The notes below the pieces were generated by a model that saw only the letters and a list, made by a program, of their open reading frames with translations, had not been told where the DNA came from and ran no database searches. A stretch of 64,000 nt of DNA, from contig JBAYRN010000003.1 in NCBI GenBank assembly GCA_041676625.1, positions 1 through 64,000 on the forward strand. Reading direction: 5' to 3'. Of this stretch, positions 7,685-16,700 are shown one piece after another. This stretch comes from JAEXNA01 sp041676625. Lineage in GTDB: Bacteria > Vulcanimicrobiota > Xenobia > Xenobiales > JADMJV01. Position numbers and translations under genes: made by a program. Positions within the stretch are counted from its first letter, which is position 1. The number at the start of each line of letters is the position of its first letter.

Positions 7685-9115
7685 TCAAGTCTCGAACTGG
7701 ACCTCTTTTTTGGGAGTAAGCTCCAGCGCCAGCTGCATCATCTCGTCGAGGTACGAGAACTTGAAAGAGCCGGTGGTCCAGTTGTCCGGTTCCTGGACTG
7801 CCACCTGAAGTGCGGCGAAGCTTTTCACGATGATCGACTTGGCGAACCGACGGCAGAGTTGGAGTCGAGGGTCTTCCACCTCTTCCAGGACGCCTTCGGC
7901 CTGGCGCAAGCCCCGGGTCAGGACCTGTGCGGGGAGAGACAATGCCTCCAGTTGCTCGTCCTTCATTCGGGCCACCGTGGGGGGTCTTTCAAAGACGTCT
8001 CGTTCCGCCCGGTATTCGAGTTGAAGCGCTTCACTGACTCGAATCATGATTCTCTCAACCCGTTCGAAACGAGCTTGCTCCCGAATGAGGTGAAACCCGG
8101 AAAGATCGGTTCGCAAACCTGAAGCGTTGGCAAAGACGAAAAGACGGAGGATTTGGTTGCTACCGGGTAAGGTTTCCTGGTCTACTACGATACCATCACG
8201 GACCCAATAGAGCGTATTAGGTGGAGTGGGTTGGCGGACGTACCCTTTGGCCGCCCGTTCGCTGCGGGCCACCAGGAGAAAGAAGGCGTCGGCCGTGCTC
8301 GGTGTAGCCAGCCGCCCGAGATTACCTCGGGGCGTGAAGACTCCGAAAACCTGATTGTTGAAACCGGGACAGATGGAGAATGGTGGATCGAGGTCTCCTC
8401 GAACCTCCAGACCGGCCGTCCGTAAGGGCTTGAAGTCTCCGCTCCAGCGAAAATGGCTGCTCCGAAAGACCCCGTCCAGCCGGCGCCCATCCACCGTGAT
8501 CGGTACCGGACAGGTGTAGGCGTGGTTTTCGATCTCTTTGACCATGGGTAGGCCGTGGTGCATTATCGGAATCAGGTTGAGTAGCAAGCGATTGGTATCG
8601 GTATGGGCTATATGGTGAATCATCACGGTCACGCCTTTGCTCCAGGAGCGCCTGGTGGCAGCCCGCTCCTTTTCGCTCAATTCGCTAAAATAGAGGCCCG
8701 CGTAGATCGCTTGCGATTCCGTTTCTCCGGTGTCGATCAGCAATTGGAACGATAGGTGAGACTTCTCCACCACCAGACGAAGCCCCATGGCGAAAGCATC
8801 GAGGGGTTTGGTGCTCTCAAGGTCGGCTCGCAGGATGGCACTGACCAGTTCCTGGTTAGTGGGTAGTTGACGGAAATCGGAGAACTGGAAGTGGAAGGTG
8901 GAATCGTTTCGGGTCTGGGTTAGTTTGATGCTCTGGCATCCCCACGCCACTCCCGCCTGGACCAACTTGAGGACCCAGGCGTGTTCTCGGGGCAAGCTGA
9001 ACTCGGCCATCTTACGCGCGGCTTTTTCGTGGGAGATGGTGAAGCCGCCGACTCCCTGAGAGACCCCGCTGGAGGCTTGTTCGGCCAGAAAGGATGATAG
9101 ATCAAAATCACTCAT
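7685..9115 (-). CDS. Unknown 476-residue protein
   Basis: I do not recognise the family. The product is soluble-looking, with no signal peptide or membrane segment. The N-terminal ~150 residues (HAWVLKLVQAGVAWGCQSIKLTQTRNDSTFHFQFSD) faintly resemble the start of GHKL ATPase modules such as HtpG, where a helix is followed by a strand pair, but I cannot find the later ATP-lid glycine motifs. The middle is beta-rich (ITVDGRRLDGVFRSSHFRWSG), and the C-terminal ~120 residues are helical. The stop of the upstream gene (9125) is 9 bases away, so they are probably cotranscribed. No good SD precedes the ATG. Confidence 0.55.
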   Translation of the reverse strand: MSDFDLSSFLAEQASSGVSQGVGGFTISHEKAARKMAEFSLPREHAWVLKLVQAGVAWGCQSIKLTQTRNDSTFHFQFSDFRQLPTNQELVSAILRADLESTKPLDAFAMGLRLVVEKSHLSFQLLIDTGETESQAIYAGLYFSELSEKERAATRRSWSKGVTVMIHHIAHTDTNRLLLNLIPIMHHGLPMVKEIENHAYTCPVPITVDGRRLDGVFRSSHFRWSGDFKPLRTAGLEVRGDLDPPFSICPGFNNQVFGVFTPRGNLGRLATPSTADAFFLLVARSERAAKGYVRQPTPPNTLYWVRDGIVVDQETLPGSNQILRLFVFANASGLRTDLSGFHLIREQARFERVERIMIRVSEALQLEYRAERDVFERPPTVARMKDEQLEALSLPAQVLTRGLRQAEGVLEEVEDPRLQLCRRFAKSIIVKSFAALQVAVQEPDNWTTGSFKFSYLDEMMQLALELTPKKEVQFET

Positions 9116-9124
9116 AACGAACGT

Positions 9125-10192
9125 CTAAAGCTTCAGGTAGTTTCGCGCCATCAGAAACACTTCTTCGGGAAAACCGAGGGCGCTTTTTAAGGCCACGTCC
9201 CGGTCCCAGGGATTCTTGATACACCATAGCTTCCACATTTGCTCCAGAGTGAGTTGGAGGGGGAACTGCAAGGGAGTGACCATGGGGGTGTTGGTGAGCG
9301 GGTGATCGGTGCCGTACATCAAACGGCCCTTCAGACGAGGATCGTTGAGCACGAGCTTGAGATACTTTCGCCGGTTCAACTGGGTGAGCGTCGAGATGTC
9401 GGCCACCAGGTTGGGGTAGAGAGGCATCATCTCTAACAGCCTGTCGATATTCTGCTGGCCCTGGGTACTACCGGAGCTGGCTACGTGAGCGGCGATCACC
9501 CTCACTCCGCACTCCAGGGGGAGCTTCAAGAGACGTGGATCACCCAGGCGGTCATCGGCCTTGGAAAAACTGTCTTCGGCTCCCACGTGAGTGAGCAAGG
9601 GGAGGTCCAGCCTGACCAACTCCTGGTAGAAGGGACGGTAGCGCTCGTTCGAAGGGTCGATGTTTTGAATGTTGGGCAGCCATTTGAGCAAGACCGCTCC
9701 CATTTCTTTGGACCAGCGCAGCTCTTCCAGGGCGTCGCTGCGGGCCGGGTGGACGCTGGCTCCAAAGTGGAGTTCGGGATAGTTTTTCAGGGCCTCGCCC
9801 ACAAAGCGGTTGGGCACGTAAACCTCTCCGGCTTGGAGATCTCGCTCCCCGTCTTCATCGTAGGGACAATCCATGGCTAGAATCACGGCATCTTTCACGT
9901 ATTCGGATTCGCGGATTCTCCTGGCGATGATCTCCAGGAGCACTTCGTCGCCCTGCTCGTTCAAAGTCTTCTGGTCGGTCTCAAAGATCCGCAAATATAG
10001 GGGGAACTTCCAGCTTTTTCGCAAGGAGTCGGAAACCCAGGCGCCTGAACCTTTAGCCCCGATACCCGCGGTGTGGCAGTGCATATCGAGAATCCCTCGG
10101 GGTGGAGGAGCCACCGGGCCGGCAAAAGGCCCCCGAAACAGAAAGGCCCGCAGGCAGACGATAAGGACGAACAAAGCGACAAAATACACCAT
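9125..10192 (-). CDS. Membrane-anchored amidohydrolase-2-type metal-dependent hydrolase
   Basis: 355 residues. Residues 1-20 form one N-terminal membrane anchor (MVYFVALFVLIVCLRAFLF). The rest is a TIM-barrel amidohydrolase: the metal-binding DMHCH near residue 36-40, a lysine in VLLKWLPNIQ, His in LLTHVGAEDSF and VIAAHVASSG, and the late Asp motif YGTDHPL. These are hallmarks of amidohydrolase family 2, which includes decarboxylases and lactonases; the substrate cannot be read from the sequence. HVGAEDSF instead of a plain HTG may reflect a particular subgroup. Probably in one operon with the unknown 7685-9115 gene. The anchor suggests action at the inner membrane. Confidence 0.75.
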   Translation of the reverse strand: MVYFVALFVLIVCLRAFLFRGPFAGPVAPPPRGILDMHCHTAGIGAKGSGAWVSDSLRKSWKFPLYLRIFETDQKTLNEQGDEVLLEIIARRIRESEYVKDAVILAMDCPYDEDGERDLQAGEVYVPNRFVGEALKNYPELHFGASVHPARSDALEELRWSKEMGAVLLKWLPNIQNIDPSNERYRPFYQELVRLDLPLLTHVGAEDSFSKADDRLGDPRLLKLPLECGVRVIAAHVASSGSTQGQQNIDRLLEMMPLYPNLVADISTLTQLNRRKYLKLVLNDPRLKGRLMYGTDHPLTNTPMVTPLQFPLQLTLEQMWKLWCIKNPWDRDVALKSALGFPEEVFLMARNYLKL

Positions 10193-10261
10193 GAGAAAAG
10201 ATACAACTTTCGGAGTTTTAGACCTTCGAGGTCAAACACCGAGCGAGACGAAGCCCGGGTT

Positions 10262-10801
10262 ATGAAATTATCTGTTCTTAGCTTTTTATTGGCTTTGTTG
10301 CTCTCTCCTGTGGCTCAGGCTCAGGAGGAGGGATCGATTTTGCAGGGACAGACCAGCGCTTTTCAAGACCCCACGAACCACTTCAGCGTGATGGTGCCGG
10401 TGGAGTTTAAGCAGCCGATCCCCGGCAGCCCGGTCCTGACCTTCGAGGGGCCTCTTTTCCGTGGGGGGGCTTTGAGTTACCACATAAATACCGTGAACAT
10501 TCCGTCGGTACCATCGGATACGATGTACGGGATTAGCATCGAGCAGACTCGTAAAGATCCGTTTTACACCGAAGTGAAAGAGGTCAAGATCTCAGGCGGA
10601 AGGGGCTACCTATTCAAGGAGATCACAACCGAGCGCGACGGAAGCGCCAAGTCCCCCGAGAGTATCCATCGCTGGCACCTGGCGGCATTCGGCGGCGGGC
10701 GCTACTACAACTGTACCTTCGGGGGGACGCTCTCAAGCTTTGATGACCCGGTGGTGATACAAGCCTTCGAGGAGATCGTTAGGAGTTTTACGATTCAGTG
10801 A
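10262..10801 (+). CDS. Exported protein of unknown function
   Basis: 179 residues. ATG at 10262 begins a clear signal peptide (MKLSVLSFLLALLLSPVAQAQ, cleavage probably after AQA), so the longer in-frame ORF starting at 10073 is not used. The mature part is a compact alpha/beta protein: FQDPTNHFSVMVPVEFKQ, then GGALSYHINTVNIP, then RGYLFKEITTERDG, then RWHLAAFGGGRYYNCTFGG. This resembles the PsbP-like/lipoprotein-like fold of small periplasmic proteins that measure or bind something, but there is no diagnostic motif. It is divergent from the amidohydrolase gene, whose start is 69 bases away. Confidence 0.6.
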   Translation: MKLSVLSFLLALLLSPVAQAQEEGSILQGQTSAFQDPTNHFSVMVPVEFKQPIPGSPVLTFEGPLFRGGALSYHINTVNIPSVPSDTMYGISIEQTRKDPFYTEVKEVKISGGRGYLFKEITTERDGSAKSPESIHRWHLAAFGGGRYYNCTFGGTLSSFDDPVVIQAFEEIVRSFTIQ

Positions 10802-10822
10802 CGAGATCTTAAGTTCTCAAAA

Positions 10823-11605
10823 TTAGGAGTGAGCGGGGCCCTTCTTGATCTGTTCAGAGGCGTAGTAGGTAAGCCCGCCCAGAATACCCCAGAAAACAAG
10901 CCCCGACCCGGGTATGTTGGTAAATGAGAAGCTACTAACGGCGTAGATCACGACTCCGAACAGCATGGCTGGTACCAGGGCCAGATTGGCAAGCTTCCAG
11001 TGCGTCGTGAAGTCCGGGCGACTGGATTGGACCAGGGTCACCACGGCGGCTACTATCAGAACCTGTACGGCTTTCCAGCAGACCTGCCAGAAGAAGCAAA
11101 GCAAGAAAATGCCGGGGAACACCCAGCTTTCACCTTTCTCGATCCAGTTTTGGACTTCTGCGGTCGTTAGAGCGAAATCCTGGGTAAGCTCGTAGGACTC
11201 AACTTTGCCGTTGCTCTCTTTGACGATAAATTTGTCTTCTGAAAGGACGATGATCGAGTCATATTCTTCGAGATACTTGTCCGCTGACTCGGTGGTATCG
11301 ATGACCGCGATTATCTCGCCTTCTATTTTGTAGAAGTAGGGCTGCTCGAGGTCCACGGTGGCTTTTCCATCTTTCACCGAAATCGCAGGAACCTGCTCCG
11401 CTATTTCGTCCAGGTAAGGGCCGACATGAATACGGAACCAGGTGGCGCTGATCGAAGCGTACATTCCGCAGCAGATCGCGACCAGGAGTAAGAAATGTAA
11501 GAACATAGATCCCCCGCTGCGGTTGACGAAGGCCGGGTAACTCTTGAAGTTGAAGAGAGAGCCGATGAAGGTGCTGAAAAAGCCTGGGGTTTGATGGTCT
11601 TGCAT
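10823..11605 (-). CDS. DUF1189-like integral membrane protein
   Basis: 260 residues. The start (FFSTFIGSLFNFKSYPAFVNRSGG) matches the DUF1189 pattern of a short amphipathic region followed by a membrane helix (FLHFLLLVAICCGMYASISA). A ~100-residue external domain follows with a repeating strand pattern (IIAVIDTTESADKYL, SIIVLSEDKFIVKESNGKVESY). Three more helices come at the C-terminus (~165-190, 205-230, 233-250). The general architecture of DUF1189, one helix then a loop domain then a helical bundle, is met. Role unknown. Convergent with the gene at 10262, with 21 bases between the ends. Confidence 0.7.
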   Translation of the reverse strand: MQDHQTPGFFSTFIGSLFNFKSYPAFVNRSGGSMFLHFLLLVAICCGMYASISATWFRIHVGPYLDEIAEQVPAISVKDGKATVDLEQPYFYKIEGEIIAVIDTTESADKYLEEYDSIIVLSEDKFIVKESNGKVESYELTQDFALTTAEVQNWIEKGESWVFPGIFLLCFFWQVCWKAVQVLIVAAVVTLVQSSRPDFTTHWKLANLALVPAMLFGVVIYAVSSFSFTNIPGSGLVFWGILGGLTYYASEQIKKGPAHS

Positions 11606-11723
11606 ATCGGCATATTTGACACTTATCGGATTTTACCTGGAGACGTTTGAAGGTTGAAATCTAGCCCAAAAAAAGTTGGAAAATGTAACCCCTTGTACGA
11701 GAAACGCGTGCTACGCTGGCCCT

Positions 11724-12095
11724 ATGAGAATAACCAATGACCAACTAAAAGTAATCACGGCACTACGGCAGCGCTTCGACCAGGTACCCCTGGAACTGGA
11801 GTATCGGATATGGCAATTGACCGATTTCGAGGATTTGGAATCGCTGCGCGACGACCTTCGACTTTGCCACACTATCGATGACGTGGAATCGAATGTGACC
11901 TGGAGAGAAGGCCGCCACAGTGGGCGAATCGATGGGATGAGAAACGCGGTTCTCACCGTATTGGGCTTCGACGACGACCCGGTGGTGGACGAACTTGCCG
12001 ACATGGTGTTCGATACGCACGACCTGGAGGAACTGGTGGAACTGCTCTTTCGGGCGGTGGATACCCGCTTTCGCTTCCGACTTTCAGCCAACTGA
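11724..12095 (+). CDS. Small acidic unknown protein
   Basis: 123 residues from ATG 11724; a longer frame from 11676 exists but adds an unlikely leader. The product is helical and acidic (WQLTDFEDLESLRDDLRLCHTIDDVE, then DDDPVVDELADMVFDTHDLEELVELLFRAV). No family is recognised. The last 12 bases overlap the end of the opposing DUF2071 gene. The ~118-base upstream region shows A-rich tracts but no convincing promoter. Confidence 0.5.
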   Translation: MRITNDQLKVITALRQRFDQVPLELEYRIWQLTDFEDLESLRDDLRLCHTIDDVESNVTWREGRHSGRIDGMRNAVLTVLGFDDDPVVDELADMVFDTHDLEELVELLFRAVDTRFRFRLSAN

Positions 12096-12827
12096 GCGAA
12101 TGGAGTAGATCTTGACTTTCACTCCGGCTGAGTAGTGGGCGAATTCCGGTTCTCGATCGGCAGGGTGAAAACCACTCAGAAGAAGGAGGTTGTCGTCCCA
12201 GATTTCCACTTCGGCGGTCTGGAGCGGGTAGGGTGAGTGATGGACCTGCCCGCTCCAGATTTGCCCCTTGATTTCGGTGAAGAGCAAGTACCTCTCGGCT
12301 AGAAAAAATTCCAGGGTACCAGGTATGGCATTCCGAGGCGCTCCTCGCCCCCGGTACAAAAAATGAGAGCGCACTCGCGTCCACTCGCGTCGAGTCGAAT
12401 ATTCGACCCACCCGTCCTCGCTCTTGCGCGCCTCCATTCGGCTGTGTTGATAGGGGAGGTGGAACAACTTACGAGCAATCTTCACGGCCAGCCCCTGGTT
12501 TGCATCCAGGGAGTAGAACCACACCCCGGGTCTGCCGTGCTCATCGTAGACATAGGTTCGGAGGTTCATCTCCAGAAAATTGGAGAGCGAGCCGACGGCG
12601 GGAAGAAACCTTGGCCGAACGTTCTTCATAAAGAACGGGACCACCCCGAGATAAGCTTTTCCTTCAAAGGTATCTAAGGAGAGGCCTGGCGGTAAGGTTC
12701 GGGCCAGGAGATCCGGGCTCATCTCCCAGTGCAAAAACAGAAGGTCGGTCCATTGCTGATACATCACCAATCTATCCTCGGGTCGGGGTAGGCACGCGGC
12801 CAGGCGGTCCTGGTCGGTTGGGGGCAT
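12084..12827 (-). CDS. DUF2071 / YqjF-family protein
   Basis: 247 residues matching the YqjF (DUF2071) pattern: QQWTDLLFLHWEMSPDLLARTLPPGLSLDTFEGKAYLGVVPFFMKNVRP at 24-72, followed by NLRTYVYDEHGRPGVWFYSLDANQGLAVKIARK and LHHSPYPL-like late region (VHHSPYPLQTAE). The biochemical role is not established; the fold resembles acetoacetate decarboxylase. One base separates its ATG from the TAA of the preceding 12829-13191 gene, so the two form an operon. Confidence 0.8.
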   Translation of the reverse strand: MPPTDQDRLAACLPRPEDRLVMYQQWTDLLFLHWEMSPDLLARTLPPGLSLDTFEGKAYLGVVPFFMKNVRPRFLPAVGSLSNFLEMNLRTYVYDEHGRPGVWFYSLDANQGLAVKIARKLFHLPYQHSRMEARKSEDGWVEYSTRREWTRVRSHFLYRGRGAPRNAIPGTLEFFLAERYLLFTEIKGQIWSGQVHHSPYPLQTAEVEIWDDNLLLLSGFHPADREPEFAHYSAGVKVKIYSIRSVG

Positions 12828-12828
12828 C

Positions 12829-13191
12829 TTAACGGCGCCGGGGTTTGAAGGTAGGGTCCAGGGAAGAGCCGTAGAGTTTTAGGCCACATTTCTGTCTGGA
12901 TTCTGCGTCTTCCCCGGAAACTCGAATGGTTCTGCGGAAGTCCCCATTGACCGAATATCCGGGCGGCGTGACCACCTTGTGTCCTGGCTCTTTCTCGGGA
13001 GAAGCGACCTTTACGCCTGGAGGCTGCTCGGGGTTAGCCACTTTCATCCCCTTGTCTTCAATGGGGTCGGGGGTAGCCACTTTAGTACCCGAGTGAGTGC
13101 CTTCCACAAAAGCGATCCGACGAACCTTTTCGGGTACGGAGCCCAGTTGCTTGTCAGCGATTACGAATCCGAGCTCATCGTCTTCCATCAT
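12829..13191 (-). CDS. Unknown small protein with G-x-KVA-x-P repeats
   Basis: 120 residues, soluble, charged. Residues ~32-82 contain four short repeats in tandem: GTKVATPDP, GMKVANPEQ, GVKVASPEK and GHKVVTPPG, each with the core G-x-K-V-(A/V)-(T/N/S)-P and a spacing of about 11-13 residues. The flanks (SVPEKVRRIAFVEG before, FRRTIRVSGEDAESRQKCGLKLYG after) look like ordinary structured sequence. I do not recognise a family; repeats of this type could be binding linkers or modification sites. Located upstream of the DUF2071 gene (1-base gap) and downstream of usp. Confidence 0.55.
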   Translation of the reverse strand: MMEDDELGFVIADKQLGSVPEKVRRIAFVEGTHSGTKVATPDPIEDKGMKVANPEQPPGVKVASPEKEPGHKVVTPPGYSVNGDFRRTIRVSGEDAESRQKCGLKLYGSSLDPTFKPRRR

Positions 13192-13234
13192 TTCTATACT
13201 CTAGCTTATCTTGTTGCGGTTTACTACCAGGAGC

Positions 13235-13648
13235 TTACCGCTCACCGGGAATGAGCAGGATTGGGCGAGTGGAAGTGAGGGCCGCTCGATGACTGACCGA
13301 GAGCAGGGTGGAATCGGGATTAATCGGGCGGCTACCCAGGATGATCAAGTCGGCTTGCAGTTCCTCGGCCACCTCCAGAATGGTTACGTGTCGGATCCCG
13401 ATACGGACACTATTTTCGACTTTTTCCACCCCGGCTCGGGCTAGCTGATCGGCCAGTTTCTGGCGCGATTTCTCTTCAAGTTGCTGGTAAAAGCTCCGGG
13501 TTTCCGGGTCGTCGGAATCCGGGTCATCGACCGGCTCAAGGACATGGAGGAGGTGGACGGTCCCAGCCGGGCCGACGAGAGAAGCCGCGGTAGTCAATGC
13601 TCCGTCTGAGCCGGGAGTGAAGTCTGTACCGACAAGTATGGTCTTCAT
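13235..13648 (-). CDS. Universal stress protein (UspA family)
   Basis: 137 residues from MKTILVGTDFTPGSDGAL, the usual UspA opening; a longer ATG 51 bases upstream would add a non-family leader. The single-domain alpha/beta fold is visible (LLHVLEP, then ADLIILGSRP, then RPILLIPGE). The ATP-binding loop G-x2-G-x9-G(S/T) is degraded: GSRPINPDSTLLSVSHRA lacks the expected glycines, so it may belong to the non-ATP-binding (UspA-like) group. Expected role is tolerance of starvation or stress. Confidence 0.8.
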   Translation of the reverse strand: MKTILVGTDFTPGSDGALTTAASLVGPAGTVHLLHVLEPVDDPDSDDPETRSFYQQLEEKSRQKLADQLARAGVEKVENSVRIGIRHVTILEVAEELQADLIILGSRPINPDSTLLSVSHRAALTSTRPILLIPGER

Positions 13649-13766
13649 TCTCTGAGCTTCCGTCAACAGTTCCAGAACTCCTCGCGGCATCCGGGTCAAC
13701 CTGCCAGTATCGAAGGGAAGGGAAGTTTGGGCGAGAAATCTTTCGGTCTTAAGGGGGCGAAGTGCC

Positions 13767-16700
13767 GTGAACGACTCAGAGATCCTATCACCTTGCCACT
13801 ACATCGAGAAGGTGTGTCTGACCACCGGAGAACTGCTGAGGGGAGAGATAAGACCTGAGGAATTGCTGGTCCAGGACTATCGGGATTACCACATCGTGGA
13901 CACCTATGCTCGCTACCTGACCAGCGTTATGTCGGAAGCGACCGGGGAGCCGGAGCGGATCAAGCAGGCTATGAAGAAAGCCCGGCAAGTGGGAAAGTCT
14001 ACCGCCGATATCGTGGCCCGGGTGGTGGGGAAGGAGCCGGCGAAGGTAGCGGAACGACTTTTCGGGCTGAAAGATCGGGAGCATTTCTTTCGTTATAAGA
14101 GCCGCTGGACATCCGAGGTAGGCCTCACCAAGGCTATCTCCAAACTACAGAGCGAGGCAGCCGATGCCCTGGAAAAGACTCGCCGGGATGGCCAGCTACA
14201 GCTGTCCGTCCTGTTGACCGGTGGGACCGGTTTCGTGGGCAAGGAGATCATGTGGCAGGCCGCGACCAATCCCGAGATTGCCGAGATGGTGGTCTTGATC
14301 CGACCCAAGACGATCCGAGACGCCTCGGGTGAAGTACTCAAAGTCTTGAGTCCAGAAGAGCGCGGCCGGGAGTTGCTGAACCAACTGTGGCTTGAAGAAC
14401 CCGCCCTGATGGAGAAGTTTCGTTTTATCGCCGGCGACATCGAGGAGCCTTGCCTGGGTGTCGCAGAGACGGACTTCGAGAGGCTCTGCTGTACCGTGAC
14501 CAACGTGATCCATTGCGCTGCCAGCGTGGCCTTTGACGATCCCTATGCAGATTCGTTTCGAGCTAATGTGATCGGCTCACGCAACGCGCTGGCTTTTTCT
14601 AAGGCCATTCAAGATCACCCCAAGAGCCGGTTCGTCTCCCACCTGAGCATTGAAACCAGTTATATTCACGGTCGGCAGACCCAACACCAAGCTCGCGAAG
14701 ACGAGATCGTGTTTCCCCGGAATTTCTACAACAATTATTACGAACTGACCAAAGCCATGGCTTCGCTGGAGACGGAAGAGGCGATGCTAAAACAAGGATT
14801 GAGAGTCGTCCAACTGTGCCCGGCCATCGTGATCGGAGACGGGCGCACGGGTAATAATCGGGGTGACATGAAGGTGGTCAACGCACCGGTCAACGCTTTT
14901 GGACGGGCCCGACAAGAGTTGCAGGCACGGCGAGGCAAATGGGTAGAATGGTCCAAGGCCTGGATGCTGACTCAGATGGCCACGGTGTTTCCAGGTGACG
15001 CCTCGGCTGAGATCAATTTGATCCCGGTGGACTGGGTCGCGCTAGGCATCATCAAGGCGTTATCCAGCGCCAGGGCTATAGGACAGCGTGTTCATTTGGC
15101 CACCGATTCCCGCATCACCACCAAGGAGATTCAAACCATCTTGAAGGAGGAACTGCGGGTGAAGATCAAACTGAGTGAGCCGACCTTTCACCGCAATTTC
15201 CAATTACCGGTTTTGGCTGGAGCCTTGAAGGCTTTGAAGCAGCCGAGGGTGGCGAGAGCACTGCTGAAGCTCGACAACATCTTTGGGGGTTACAGCGAAC
15301 GCGGCCAGCCGATTCACGAAGTGGGAAACGACGTAGAAGTGCTGGGTATGCCCGATAGTCGGCCCCGAACCCGGGATGTGTTTCGAATGCTCTGCCGCCA
15401 CAACAAGTACATCCAGGAGTTTGGCCAGGTCCGGGACCTCGATGAGGTCTCCCGGCGAGAGAGAGTCTGGGAAGAGTTCATCAATGAACTGGAGCAGCAA
15501 AAGGCTCAGTCGGTGGGCGAAATCTCCCCGGCAGTCTTTCACAAAGCTGCGAAGGACTATTTGGATCTCACGAAGTTTGAACTGCGGGAGCACGCAGCGG
15601 CTCGAAAGCGTATTCTCTCTAAAGCTGACGCAGCCTGGCTGCATATGGACCGACCCGATAACCTGATGATGATCACGGCCTTGTTCTTGTTCGATGAACA
15701 GCTGGATTATCAGAAGCTTCGAAAGACCGTACAAGAACGACTTCTCACCTACGACCGCTTTCGCATGCGGGTGAGGCGCTCTCGAAATCCGTTGCGGCGC
15801 CCTAGTTGGGTTCCGGTGCCGGATTTCGATCTGGACAACCACCTGGAGAGGGTGAGCTTGAAAGGCGGGAGCGAAGCCGATCTGCACGACTTTGTGGGCA
15901 GGAAAATGAGTCAACGCTTGAGCCGCCGGCAGCCCCTCTGGAAGATCTATCTGGTGGAAGACCTGAAAAATGGAAGCGCTCTGGTGGCGGTCTTGCATCA
16001 CGCCATCGCTGATGGCAACGCTCTGATGCGCGTGTTGATGAAGTTGACCGATCCGGTGGAAGAGGGCTCCGATGTAGAGTGCGGCCAGAAGGGACAACTC
16101 ATCGTGAAGCCTCGCGGATTCGTGGACCTGGCACGCAAAGGACTTGGGGCCACGGCGACCCTGGGCAAAGGGTTGATCGTGACGGAGCCCCCGACCCCTT
16201 TTCGGGGGGCTCTGGGCAAAGCCAAAGCAGTTTCAGTTTCTAAAGGGATCTCACTCCACCAGATCAAGCAGGCCAGAACGCCCACGGCTTCTACCGTGAA
16301 CGATATCTTGATGGCGGCTCTCGCCGGAGGCTTACGGCGATACATCTTAAGAGAGCAGGGGGCGATCAAGCCGAGCGTGAGTGTCCGAGCGGTGGTGCCG
16401 GTGGATCTGCGGCGGTCGAGCGGGGAGGAGTTGGGAAATAAGTTCGGACTGATCTTCATGGCCCTGCCAGTGGGTATCGAAGACCCTCACGCCCGACTGC
16501 TGGAAGTGAAGAAACGCATGAACGAATTGAAAGAGTCGCCCCAGGCCATCATGGTACTGGGCTTGCTGGCGGCGGTTGGCGCTATTCCCGCCGAACTGGA
16601 GAAACGCGTCGTGACCGTGTTTAGCTCCCGGGCAACCGCCGTCTTGACCAACGTTCCAGGGCCTCGCAGTCCGTTGAAGTTAGGGGGAAGCGAGATTTCG

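Noticed and set aside
15204..16097. 297-residue minus-strand ORF within the wax synthase gene
   Set aside because: The plus strand has clear conserved WS/DGAT motifs; the minus frame is a His/Gln-rich shadow.
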